From positions 1 through 64,000 of the forward strand of contig JAVJON010000012.1 of assembly GCA_040216765.1 (NCBI GenBank): 64,000 nt of DNA. Direction: 5' to 3'. The translations under genes and the position numbers were made by a program. Below, in pieces: positions 25,116 to 36,040 of the stretch; the first letter of the stretch is position 1, and each line of letters starts with the position of its first letter. The notes below the pieces were generated by a model, which worked only from the letters and a program-made list of their open reading frames with translations, had not been told where the DNA came from and made no database searches. The stretch comes from Marinibaculum sp040216765 (GTDB lineage: Bacteria; Pseudomonadota; Alphaproteobacteria; Ferrovibrionales; Ferrovibrionaceae).

Positions 25116-26828
25116 TCAGGGCCGGTCCAGGTTGAGCGGCGCGGTCTGGAACGGCACCTCGACCTGCCATGTGTCCAAGGTCTGGCCCAATGTCTGGTCC
25201 AGGCTGGTCAAGGCGTTCAGGTAGCTGATCCGGGCCTGCAATTCGCTGACCTGCGCCGAAACGTAGGAGTTCTCGTAGGTCAGCACCTGGAAGTTCGTGG
25301 AGCGGCCGTTCAGCAGCTTGACCCGCTCGGTCTCCAGCTGCTGGCGTGCCAGGTCCAGGGCGACGCGGGACTGCTGCAACTGGCGGAACAGGATCTCCAC
25401 GTTGCGGACGGCGTTCAGGATGGCGGTCCGCAGGGTCTGGCGGCTGTCCTCCAGGGACAGCTGCTGCTGGCGCAGGCCGACCCTGGCAGAGACCAGGGTC
25501 TGGTCGCGCGTCTGGTCGTTCAGCGGGATTGTCAGGGTCAGGCCCAGGGTTTCGGAATCCTGCGTCTGGTAGCCCGCGCCGCGGGGCACCAGGCTGTTCT
25601 GCGCGGTTCCGGTGTAGGAGCCCTGCGCCGTCAGGTTCAGCGACCAGAGATAGTTGTTCTCTGCCGATTTCAGGCTGAGCTTGGCGGCCTCCATGCCGAG
25701 CAGCGCCTGCCGGTAGGGCGGGTTGGTCGCCAGCGCGATGTCGAACAGCCGCTCGAAATCCAGGGTCACCGCCGGGGTGTCCAGGGATTCCGTCGGCACG
25801 ATGCGGACATCGTCGGGCAGGTTGAGCTGGTCCAGCAGGACCAGCCGCGCCTGGTCCAGGCTGTTCTGCGCCTGGGACACCGAGATCTGGTTCTGCGCCA
25901 GGCTGAACTGCGACTGCACCAGGTCCTGCGGCGCCATGCGCCCGGCATCGATCAGGGCCTCGTTGACCTGGACCTGCTGGCGGGCGCGGGCCAGCGCCTG
26001 CACCTGGATCTTCAGCCCTTCGCTCTGCTGGATCAGGTTCCGGTAGTTCTGGATCACGCTGGTGATCTGGCTGGTCAGGCTGCCGCGCAGGCCCCAGGTC
26101 GCGTTCAGGTTGGTGATGCGGGCCTGCGCGATCGGGATCTGGTTCACGTCGAAGCCGCCGCCCTGAAGCAGCGGCAGGTTCAGGCTGAAATTCGGATTGC
26201 CGGCATAGCTTGTGACGCCGTCGGTGCTGGTGCCGGTATTGCTCCAGCCGAAGGTGAAGCTGCCGCCCAGCGGCGTGTTCCAGGTGACCGACGGATTCAC
26301 CTGCCAGGTGGTGGTGTTGGTGATCACGTCGGAGGTGTCGCGGGACCGCGACCAGGTCGGGCCGACGGTGATCGAGCCGGTCGGGACGAACCTGTCCTCC
26401 GCCAGGATCAGGCTGTACTTGGCGGTGATCCGGTTCAGGTAGGCGCTGCGGATGCTGCGGTTGTTGCGCAGCAGCAGCAGGACGGCATCGGCCAGGGACA
26501 TGCTGACGGCCCGCGGCTCGGTGCCGGCGGGCGCAGGCGGCTTGGTCCCGCTGCCCAGCGCCCAGGGCGGTATCGCGCCGGAATCCCGGGTCCCAGGGCT
26601 CGCGACATCAGGGTTCGCGGCATCCGGGCTCGCGGCATCCCGGATCGCGGCCGCCGGAGCCGCCGCCTCTGCCGCGGTCTGGCCCAGGGCATCGGTTCCC
26701 GGCAGGGCCAGGCCCAGGGCCAGAAGGACGCCGACCGGGACCCGGCCGAGGGCGATCCAGGGGTGCGGCCCGGTCTCGCGCCACTGCCGCCCCGCCTCCG
26801 CCCGCCGCTTTGCCCCGCCCATCCGCAT
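25116..26828 (-). CDS. TolC-like outer membrane efflux protein
   Basis: The 570-residue outer-membrane channel has a signal peptide (about 1-48, hydrophobic core VGVLLALGLALPG), then a variable Ala/Pro/Asp-rich segment with repeats, then the OEP domain. That domain has two duplicated halves of long heptad-like helices (SLADAVLLLLRNNRSIRSAY; VNEALIDAGRMAPQDLVQSQFSL; LARQQLETERVKLLNGRSTN) and beta-strand-rich parts. It should form the trimeric exit duct for an adaptor-linked pump. It is convergent with the PAS-adaptor gene (21-nt gap), its likely partner. Confidence 0.9.
   Translation of the reverse strand: MRMGGAKRRAEAGRQWRETGPHPWIALGRVPVGVLLALGLALPGTDALGQTAAEAAAPAAAIRDAASPDAANPDVASPGTRDSGAIPPWALGSGTKPPAPAGTEPRAVSMSLADAVLLLLRNNRSIRSAYLNRITAKYSLILAEDRFVPTGSITVGPTWSRSRDTSDVITNTTTWQVNPSVTWNTPLGGSFTFGWSNTGTSTDGVTSYAGNPNFSLNLPLLQGGGFDVNQIPIAQARITNLNATWGLRGSLTSQITSVIQNYRNLIQQSEGLKIQVQALARARQQVQVNEALIDAGRMAPQDLVQSQFSLAQNQISVSQAQNSLDQARLVLLDQLNLPDDVRIVPTESLDTPAVTLDFERLFDIALATNPPYRQALLGMEAAKLSLKSAENNYLWSLNLTAQGSYTGTAQNSLVPRGAGYQTQDSETLGLTLTIPLNDQTRDQTLVSARVGLRQQQLSLEDSRQTLRTAILNAVRNVEILFRQLQQSRVALDLARQQLETERVKLLNGRSTNFQVLTYENSYVSAQVSELQARISYLNALTSLDQTLGQTLDTWQVEVPFQTAPLNLDRP
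26596..26650 (-). repeat. In-frame 15-nt tandem repeat in the tolC-like gene
   Basis: Three full copies and one partial copy of a unit resembling GGGCTCGCGGCATCC encode an Asp/Ala/Ser/Pro-rich spacer after the signal peptide. Confidence 0.7.
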
Positions 26829-26877
26829 CGCGCGGAAGGATACCGGAAAAGGCCGGACGGGCGACAGGCCGGGGGTG

Positions 26878-29436
<2,559 letters not shown>

Positions 29437-29451
29437 GGCAACTCGTCTTCC

Positions 29452-30780
29452 TTACTCGGTCGCGGCCGGGCCGGGTTCGGCCTCCGCGATATGTCCTTCC
29501 CGGACCTCGAAGATCTGCACGCCGCCGGTCAGGTCGGCGAACAGCCCGGCATCGGTCCCGGTCATCCAGGTCTGCATTCCCGGCGCCGCGAGCGCGGCGA
29601 ACAGGGCGGCCCGGCGGGGCCGGTCCAGATGGGCCGCGATTTCGTCCAGCAGCAGGACCGGGCCCCAGCCGCGGGACTGGCGCACCATGCGTGCATTGGC
29701 CAGCACGATGGCGATCACCAGGGCCTTCTGCTGGCCGGTCGAGCAGCGTGCCGCCGGCGCGCCGCCTTCGGCCTGCCACACCAGCAGGTCGGTCCGGTGC
29801 GGGCCGGCGCGGGTCAGGCCGGCCTCGCCGTCCTGCTGCCGAGCCGCGGCCAGGTGCGCCCGGTAGCGATCCTCGACAGCGACGGCGGGCGCCGCCTCCA
29901 GCCAGTCCTCCAGCAGGCCGTCCAGCGCCACCAGCGCCTGCGGGAACGGCCCCTCCGCCTCCGCCAGGGCCAGGCCCAGACGGGCGCATCCATCGCGCCG
30001 CGCCGCCGCCACGGCCACGGCCTGCTCGGCCATCCGTGCCTCGATCGCGGCGAACCAGCGGGCATCGCCGCGCCCTGTCTTCAGCAGCCGGTTGCGTTCC
30101 CGCATCGACTGTTCGAACGCTGCGACCCGCCGCGCATGCGCCGGGTCGAAGCCATAGACCAGGCGGTCCAGGAACCGCCGCCGCGCCGAAGCCCCTTCGA
30201 CAAACAACCGGTCCATCGCCGGCGTCAGCCAGAGCATCGGCAGCAGGCCGGCGAATTCCGCCATCGGCCGCCCGGCCGCGCCGTCGATCCGGGTCTCCCG
30301 CCGCTCGGCGCCATCCGGCAGTCGCCGCAGGCCGACCCCCAGCTGCACCTCCAGCGGCTGCATCTCGGCTGCCGCCGCCTGGCGCTGCGGGTCGGCGCCG
30401 CCGGTCCCGTCCGGCGCGCCGGGCACCGCAATGCGCGCGCTGACAGCCCAGCCGGCATCCGCGTCCCCGGCCTGCTTCCCCGGCTCCCGGGCGGCGGCGA
30501 TATGCGCGCCGGGCAGGATCTCGCCCAGGGCCGCGCCGCGCAGCCCGCGTCCGGGTGCCAGCAGCGAGATCGCCTCCAGCAGGTTGGTCTTGCCGGCACC
30601 GTTCGGTCCGACCAGGACGATCCGCCCGGCCCGGATCCGCAGATGCGCCCGCGCATAGTTGCGGAACGCCGTCAGCCGCAGGTCGGTCACGCCGAACGGG
30701 ACGACACCTGCCGGCGCGGCAGTGCGGCTGTCCGGTGGATCGCCTGCGGGTCGCTCGACCGTCGGCTGCGCCACTCCCAT
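29452..30780 (-). CDS. recF: DNA replication and repair protein RecF
   Basis: The 442-residue SMC-like ATPase loads RecA at single-strand gaps with RecO and RecR. Walker A is GPNGAGKTN (about 58-66), the signature region STGQQKALVIAI, and Walker B VLLLDEIAAHLD. The protein exceeds the usual 360-380 residues because of an N-terminal extension of about 28 residues and an Ala/Gly/Pro-rich insert near 90-150. It sits between dnaN (16 nt) and gyrB (15 nt) in the standard order. Confidence 0.95.
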   Translation of the reverse strand: MGVAQPTVERPAGDPPDSRTAAPAGVVPFGVTDLRLTAFRNYARAHLRIRAGRIVLVGPNGAGKTNLLEAISLLAPGRGLRGAALGEILPGAHIAAAREPGKQAGDADAGWAVSARIAVPGAPDGTGGADPQRQAAAAEMQPLEVQLGVGLRRLPDGAERRETRIDGAAGRPMAEFAGLLPMLWLTPAMDRLFVEGASARRRFLDRLVYGFDPAHARRVAAFEQSMRERNRLLKTGRGDARWFAAIEARMAEQAVAVAAARRDGCARLGLALAEAEGPFPQALVALDGLLEDWLEAAPAVAVEDRYRAHLAAARQQDGEAGLTRAGPHRTDLLVWQAEGGAPAARCSTGQQKALVIAIVLANARMVRQSRGWGPVLLLDEIAAHLDRPRRAALFAALAAPGMQTWMTGTDAGLFADLTGGVQIFEVREGHIAEAEPGPAATE

Positions 30781-30796
30781 GCCGGGCCCGGCGCGG

Positions 30797-31915
30797 TCAG
30801 ACCCGCATCGGCATCAGCACATAGAGCGCCGACTCGTCGGCGCCATCCCGCACCAGGGCCGGCGCCGCGCCATCGGCGATCTGGAATCGCGCGCTCTCGC
30901 CGTCGATCTGGTCGGTTATGTCGATCAGATAGCGTGCATTGAAGCCGATTTCGATGGGGTCGGCGTCATAGACCGTCGGCAGGTCCTCCGTGGCGCTGCC
31001 CTGTTCGGAAGAGGTGGCACTGAGCACCAGCTTGTTCGGCTCCAGCGCAAGCTTGACCGCCCGCGACTTCTCGCTCGAGATCGTGGAGACCCGGTCCACT
31101 GCCTTGGAGAACAGGGCGGCATCGACTTCCATCACCTTGTCATTGCCGCTCGGGATCACCCGCTCATAGTCGGGGAAGGTGCCGTCGATCAGCTTCGACA
31201 GCAGCACCACGTCGCCGAACTCGAAGCGGATCTTGGTGTCTGACAGGGCGATCTCGACCGTATCGGTGCCATCGGGCAGCAGGCGCACCAGCTCTCCCAC
31301 CGTCTTGCGCGGGATGATCACGCCGGGCATGCCGGCCGCGCCGTCGGGCAGCGGCATCTCCACCCGCGCCAGGCGATGGCCGTCGGTGGCCACGGCGCGC
31401 AGAACGGCGACGCCCTCGTTCTCGGCCGCATGCAGGTAGATGCCGTTGAGGTAGTAGCGGGTTTCCTCCAGCGAGATCGCGAAACGCGCCTTCTCGATGA
31501 CCCGCTTCAGGTCGGCGGCGCCCACCGTGAACCGGGTCGCCAGATCGCCCTCCGCCATGACCGGGAAATCCTCCTTCGGCAGGCAGGGCAGCTTGAAGGC
31601 GGAGGATCCGGCGGACAGGCTCAGCCGCTGCTCGCCATCCTTCATCGCCAGGCGGATCTCGGAGCCGTCCGGCAGCTTGCGGACGATGTCATAGAGCGTA
31701 TGCGCCGACACGGTGGTGGCGCCATCCTGCACCACGGTGACGGACTGGCGCTCGACCACCGCGATATCGAGGTCCGTCGCGGTCAGCGCGACCGCGCCGC
31801 CGCCGGCCTCGATCTGCACATTCGCCAGAATCGGAATGGTGTTCCGCCGCTCGACGACGCTCTGGACATGATTCAGGGAATTCAGGAGCGCGGCGCGCTC
31901 GATCACGACTTCCAT
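30797..31915 (-). CDS. dnaN: DNA polymerase III beta subunit (sliding clamp)
   Basis: The 372-residue sliding clamp has the three repeated clamp domains. Landmarks are LTATDLDIAV in domain 1, AISLEETRYYLNGIYL and ATDGHRLA in domain 2, and the C-terminal YVLMPMRV, which forms part of the partner-binding pocket. ATG at 31915 gives the family's normal length and N-terminus; GAGGTTG lies upstream. A 424-nt spacer separates it from dnaA. Confidence 0.97.
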   Translation of the reverse strand: MEVVIERAALLNSLNHVQSVVERRNTIPILANVQIEAGGGAVALTATDLDIAVVERQSVTVVQDGATTVSAHTLYDIVRKLPDGSEIRLAMKDGEQRLSLSAGSSAFKLPCLPKEDFPVMAEGDLATRFTVGAADLKRVIEKARFAISLEETRYYLNGIYLHAAENEGVAVLRAVATDGHRLARVEMPLPDGAAGMPGVIIPRKTVGELVRLLPDGTDTVEIALSDTKIRFEFGDVVLLSKLIDGTFPDYERVIPSGNDKVMEVDAALFSKAVDRVSTISSEKSRAVKLALEPNKLVLSATSSEQGSATEDLPTVYDADPIEIGFNARYLIDITDQIDGESARFQIADGAAPALVRDGADESALYVLMPMRV

Positions 31916-32339
31916 CTGGTACGCCCAACCTCGTTCTCGTCTGTGCAACCGGCTTGCCGCCGCGCACCCCGAAGCCGTTTCTGGGGTCGCGGCCCGCTGC
32001 CCGTTCCCGGAAAGACTCCCTCCCCATCCTGCCAGCCGGAATGACGGCCAAGGCGGTCCGTAAGGGCGGTCTGCCTGGAACTCCATGCGAAGCGCCGTTG
32101 CCCCCCGGACGGCAGTCGACCGGGAAACAGATGCGACCCGCTCTGCCGCGTCGGGCCGGCTCTGCGACTGCCCCGGCGACGGCATGGGTGACCCCCCGTT
32201 ACGGGGGAAGCGGAATGTAGCAGATTCACGCGGACGAAGCGAGAATTCTCAGCGATTCCAAGGGGACTCGGCGGCCGCGGGATGGGCCGGCCGCGGGACC
32301 CGATCGCCGGCTGTCCCGGCCTGGCGGCCGGACCGCCGT
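31916..32339. other. dnaA-dnaN spacer with two palindromes
   Basis: I see no gene in these 424 bases. They contain a hairpin (CCCCCGT and ACGGGGG around one T, 32193-32207) and a perfect 10-bp palindrome GAGAATTCTC at 32241-32250, next to a locally AT-richer patch (32211-32260). The spacer probably holds a dnaN promoter or attenuator. No consensus DnaA box (TTATCCACA) was seen by eye. Confidence 0.5.
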
Positions 32340-34316
32340 TCAGGACGCCAGGATGCGCCGCAACAGCACGATATCCTCGGCCAGATCGTTGTCCTGGCCC
32401 TGCAGCTGCTCGATCCGCTTGACCGCGTGCATGACCGTCGTGTGGTCCCGGTTGCCGAACTTGCGCCCGATCTCCGGCAGGCTGCGGGTGGTCAGCTGCT
32501 TGGCCAGGTACATGGCGATCTGGCGCGGCCGGGCCACCGCGATCGCGCGGCGCGGGGAATGCATCTCCGACAGCTTGATATTGTAGTGCTCCGCCACCCG
32601 CTTCTGGATCTCCTCGATGGTGACCCGGCGGTCGCTGGCCCGCAGCAGGTCGCGCAGCACCTCCTGCGCCATCTCCAGCTCGACCGAGCGGCCGACCAGG
32701 CTGGCGAAGGCGGCAACCCGGTTCAGCGCGCCTTCCAGCTCGCGGATATTCGCCGTGATGCGATGCGCGAGGAACTCCAGGACGTTGCGCGGCACGTCGA
32801 TGTCGATCTGGTCGACCTTGGACTGCAGGATCGAAAGGCGCAGTTCGTAGTCGGTCGGGTGGATATCCGCCACCAGGCCCCAGCCCAGGCGCGAGCGCAT
32901 GCGTTCCTCCATCCCCTCCAGGTCGGCCGGCGAACGGTCGCCGGAGATCACGATCTGCCGGTTCTGGTCGCAGAGCGCATTGAAGGTGTGGAAAAACTCC
33001 TCCTGCGTGGAATCCTTGCCGGCGATGAACTGGACATCGTCGATCATCAGCACGTCGACGGAACGGAACTGCTGCTTGAACGCCATGGTATCTTTGTACC
33101 GCAGTGCCGACACGAACTGGTACATGAAGGTTTCGGCCGACAGGTACATCACGCGCCGGTCGGGGTCCCGCTGGCGGATATGCCAGGCAATGGCGTGCAT
33201 CAGGTGGGTCTTGCCCAGCCCCACGCCGCCATAGAGGAACAGCGGATTGAACGGCACGCGATCGCGCTCTGCCTCGGCCACGCGCCGCGCCGCCGCGTGG
33301 GCCAGTTCGTTCGACCGGCCGACGATGAAGGTGTCGAAGGTGTTGCGCTGGTCCAGCGCGCCACACTGATTGATGCCGAACATGCCCTGGCCGAAGCCGC
33401 CATAGGCCTCCCCGCCATCGCCGCGCGGCACCGCCGCCGCGGCGCGGCGCGGCGGGCCGCCGCCAATCGCGCCACCGGCCGCCACCGCAGCGCCGGGCCG
33501 GTCTTGACCGGGCATCCCCGCATCCGGGGCCGCCTGGTCGTCGGGCCCCGCCTTGCGGTCCGCTCCGCCGCCGGAGGCTGCGGCCCCCGGCCCCTGGGGC
33601 GGCCGCGCCAGCGCGATCACCCGCGGCGCCGTCTGCCCCAGGCTCTTTGCCTTGACAGCCGGCCTGGTCGCGGCCGGGCGGTTTGCCCCGCCACGGCCGG
33701 CCGGCAGGGGCAGCCGCAGGCCCGGGCCCGATGCCGCGGAAGACGGTTGGCCGGCCCCGGGAGCGCCGGCACGCGGCGGCGGCGCTGCCGAGGCGGCACG
33801 CGGCTGGACCCGGATGGCGATCGTCCGGGTGGCTGGCCACTCGACCTGCCACAGCGCCTTCAGCCGCTCCGCATAGTGGCTGGCCACCCAGTCGCGCATG
33901 AACCGGCTGGGCAATGCCAGCAGGATCTCGCCCGCCTCGGCGGAGTGGAGGACCATCGGGTTCAGCCAGGAGGCAAAGGCCTCGGCCCCGATTTCCCGGC
34001 GCATCCGCCCGCGGACACGCTGCCAGGCGGCCTGGGCACCATCGGCGACCGGCCGGTCGCCGCCCGCACCGCCATCTCCAGCACCGCCATCTCCCGCACC
34101 GCCGTCCCCCGTCTGGTCGTCTCCCATCTGGTCATCCATGGCCTGGTCCGGACCCGTCTGCAGCGGCACCACGCTCTCGGATGCCGCCGGGGCAGGTGCC
34201 GCCGGCCCGGCAGGACCGCCGGCGGCCCCGGGGTCCGGGCGGTGCCCGCCGGTGCTGGCCTGCGCCTCGTCCTCGTCAGCGCCGATCAGGGGGCGCAGGT
34301 CGCGTCGCATGTCCAT
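32340..34316 (-). CDS. dnaA: Chromosomal replication initiator DnaA, extended form
   Basis: The 658-residue initiator is about 180 residues longer than usual. About 95 residues of Gly/Pro/Asp-rich sequence, including triplicated GDGGA units, precede domain I (about 97-175). A long Ala/Pro/Gly domain II (about 175-320) follows. The AAA+ domain has Walker A GGVGLGKTH (near 365) and Walker B VLMIDDVQFI. The C-terminal DNA-binding domain carries the signature GNRDHTTVMHAV. It opens oriC by binding DnaA boxes. The start codon lies 3 nt after the rhodanese stop; an internal start such as Met60 or Met63 is possible. Confidence 0.95.
   Translation of the reverse strand: MDMRRDLRPLIGADEDEAQASTGGHRPDPGAAGGPAGPAAPAPAASESVVPLQTGPDQAMDDQMGDDQTGDGGAGDGGAGDGGAGGDRPVADGAQAAWQRVRGRMRREIGAEAFASWLNPMVLHSAEAGEILLALPSRFMRDWVASHYAERLKALWQVEWPATRTIAIRVQPRAASAAPPPRAGAPGAGQPSSAASGPGLRLPLPAGRGGANRPAATRPAVKAKSLGQTAPRVIALARPPQGPGAAASGGGADRKAGPDDQAAPDAGMPGQDRPGAAVAAGGAIGGGPPRRAAAAVPRGDGGEAYGGFGQGMFGINQCGALDQRNTFDTFIVGRSNELAHAAARRVAEAERDRVPFNPLFLYGGVGLGKTHLMHAIAWHIRQRDPDRRVMYLSAETFMYQFVSALRYKDTMAFKQQFRSVDVLMIDDVQFIAGKDSTQEEFFHTFNALCDQNRQIVISGDRSPADLEGMEERMRSRLGWGLVADIHPTDYELRLSILQSKVDQIDIDVPRNVLEFLAHRITANIRELEGALNRVAAFASLVGRSVELEMAQEVLRDLLRASDRRVTIEEIQKRVAEHYNIKLSEMHSPRRAIAVARPRQIAMYLAKQLTTRSLPEIGRKFGNRDHTTVMHAVKRIEQLQGQDNDLAEDIVLLRRILAS
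34066..34110 (-). repeat. In-frame 15-nt tandem repeat in dnaA
   Basis: Three copies of GCACCGCCATCTCCC (the third diverged) encode the GDGGA-type repeats in the N-terminal extension of DnaA. Confidence 0.75.
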
Positions 34317-34319
34317 GCT

Positions 34320-34796
34320 TCAGCTCTGCATCCAGGGCAGGCCGTCTGCCTTCCAGCCGTCGCGCCCGCCGCGATGCCCGGACTCGTCCAGATTTCCTTC
34401 GAAGCCTCCCGCCACGTTGTAGCAGGCGCTGAAACCGGCCGATGTGCCGGCAATGGCAGCGGCGCGGGAGCGGCCGCCGGAGCGGCACAGGAAGAGGATC
34501 GGCGCCGCAGGGTCCGCCACCTGCGCCCGGAGCGCCGTCACGAACTCCGCATTTGCGGTCATCCCCGGGAAATGCTGCCAGGGGATCAGCACCGGCTCCT
34601 TGCCAAGGTCCCGGATGTCCGGCAAGCCGACGAAGGTCCATTCCGCGGTGCTGCGGACATCGACGAGCACTGCCGCAGGCTCCGCCGCCAGGATGTCCCA
34701 TGCCTGGCGAGGCGCGATATCGCCGGCATAGCCGCCGGCCGTGCCGCCCGGCCGCGCATTGCCATTTCCACCGGGGTCTGTTGCAGAAGCCGTCAT
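34320..34796 (-). CDS. Rhodanese-like domain protein
   Basis: The 158-residue single-domain sulfurtransferase has VLVDVRSTAEW near the N-terminus and active-site loop CRSGGRS, catalytic C104. A Gly-rich leader of 25 residues precedes the domain; no signal peptide is seen, so it is cytoplasmic. The exact sulfur donor and acceptor are unknown. It ends 3 nt before the dnaA start codon, so dnaA is probably translated by coupling from this gene. Confidence 0.88.
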   Translation of the reverse strand: MTASATDPGGNGNARPGGTAGGYAGDIAPRQAWDILAAEPAAVLVDVRSTAEWTFVGLPDIRDLGKEPVLIPWQHFPGMTANAEFVTALRAQVADPAAPILFLCRSGGRSRAAAIAGTSAGFSACYNVAGGFEGNLDESGHRGGRDGWKADGLPWMQS

Positions 34797-35472
34797 TCAA
34801 ATGCCCTCAATCAATGTTCGTCGCAGAACTGCATTGGTCGCAGCCGGCGCAACCGGCACCGTCAATGGTCCTGCACAAATTCCGTTCCATACCCTGACCG
34901 GGCGCCGTGACGCCGGCTTGCTCCGCACTGGTCCCCATCGCAATCCGCGCGCAATTACCCCTGCGCGGAAAGGTCGTTTCCCCGCCTAAAAGCGGCTCAA
35001 TTTCAGGACTGGGCGGCCCGAGGCCCGTGCCCGTGCGAGAGCTGTAGAGTAGTCGGACTCAACGGGCCGTCGCAACCGCGCGGGACCTCGGCCGGGCGCC
35101 CGGGAGCCTGTCTCGACGCTGCCTTCGTCACCCGCCGGGCCTCCCGAACCGAACAATGCAGATCGCTGATGGCGACAGAATCCGCGATTCCCGATCCGCT
35201 TGCATGGCGATGATGCGGGGTCAAAGACCGTGGCCGGCGAACAAAATCGTCGCCCGGATTTTTTCCACCGGACTAAAGTCCTGACACTGTGACCGGAGGG
35301 TTGCAGCAGACCGCTGCGAGCGGTGCCACTAGATATGCCAATCGGTACAGCGGGCGGCCCTAGCTCGGTATCCCTTTACCGCAACCGGTAAATGTCCGCC
35401 GACACGCTCGCCGGATCCCGTCGCACCGGCGGCGCCGAGGCCCGTCGATCAGCCCGGCCCGGCCCGGAAACG
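34797..35472. other. Gene-poor stretch upstream of rhodanese-dnaA
   Basis: I see no supported gene in about 0.68 kb between the rhodanese gene and the rpsT terminator. The base composition is visibly less GC-rich in places, with a T-run at 35260-35265 followed by CCACC, and a perfect inverted repeat TTTACCG/CGGTAAA (35375-35392). It must contain the promoter of rhodanese-dnaA, but I could not fix convincing hexamers. No exact DnaA box was found, so an origin here is only possible. Confidence 0.45.
35375..35392. promoter_or_regulatory. Inverted repeat, possible operator
   Basis: TTTACCG (35375-35381), a CAAC spacer, then CGGTAAA (35386-35392) is a perfect 7-bp inverted repeat with AT-rich outer ends. 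This geometry suits a dimeric repressor. It lies between the rpsT terminator and the dnaA operon. The binding protein is unknown. Confidence 0.35.
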
Positions 35473-35495
35473 AAAAAGGAGCCCGTGCGGGCTCC
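35473..35495 (-). terminator. Rho-independent terminator of rpsT
   Basis: On the minus strand a 7-bp stem GGAGCCC/GGGCTCC with a 4-nt loop is followed by five T residues. It lies about 120 nt beyond the rpsT stop, in the right orientation. Confidence 0.8.
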
Positions 35496-35613
35496 CCTGT
35501 CGATCGCCGGCCCCTGGAACGACAGGGGCCCGGCGCATATCGGCGGCGGTCTCTGGATGGCCGCCCGGTCCCGCGCAGCCTCCCTGTCGGGCGGCCTGCG
35601 GGCCCCGCCCGGT

Positions 35614-35886
35614 TCAGCTGCTGGCGCCGAGCGACCGGACCCGTGCCGTCAACCGGGACAGCTTCCGCGATGCCGTGCTGCGATGGAGGACGCCCTTGCC
35701 GACGCCGCGGTCCAGTTCCGGCTGGGCCGCCTGCAGGGCGCTGAGCGCCGCCGCCTGGTCGCCCGCGGCCACGGCAAGCTCCACCCGCTTCACGGCAGAG
35801 CGGATCCGCGTCTTGCGGGAACGATTGACGGCTGTCCGCCGGATACGCTGGCGGTTGCGCTTTTCCGCCTGCTTGTGGTTTGCCAT
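35614..35886 (-). CDS. rpsT: 30S ribosomal protein S20
   Basis: The 90-residue basic protein has the typical S20 start ANHKQAEKRNRQR, a central SAVKRVE helix and a C-terminal GVLHRSTASRKLSRL. It binds 16S rRNA in the body of the small subunit. It is monocistronic, with its own promoter and terminator. rpsT next to dnaA is a conserved alphaproteobacterial arrangement. Confidence 0.96.
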   Translation of the reverse strand: MANHKQAEKRNRQRIRRTAVNRSRKTRIRSAVKRVELAVAAGDQAAALSALQAAQPELDRGVGKGVLHRSTASRKLSRLTARVRSLGASS

Positions 35887-35922
35887 GAAAGAATTCTCTG
35901 CCAGAAGTGAAACAGGCCGCGG

Positions 35923-35951
35923 CTTTTAAAGGTCCGGCGCCCCGCAGTCAA
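35923..35951 (-). promoter_or_regulatory. rpsT promoter
   Basis: Read on the minus strand, TTGACT (35951-35946), 17 nt, then TAAAAG (35928-35923). It is a near-consensus housekeeping promoter placed about 37 nt before the rpsT start codon. Confidence 0.7.
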
Positions 35952-36040
35952 CAGGGAAGGCCGGCCCGCGGCAATTCATCCCGCCCGCCGGCGCCGGCGT
36001 GCGGCCGCCGGCCGGGGCTGTGCTGAGGCCGGAACCCCCG

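Noticed and set aside
34797..35472. oriC
   Set aside because: The position beside dnaA is suggestive, but I found no exact TTATCCACA boxes or a clear array of near matches; kept only as a possible regulatory or origin region.
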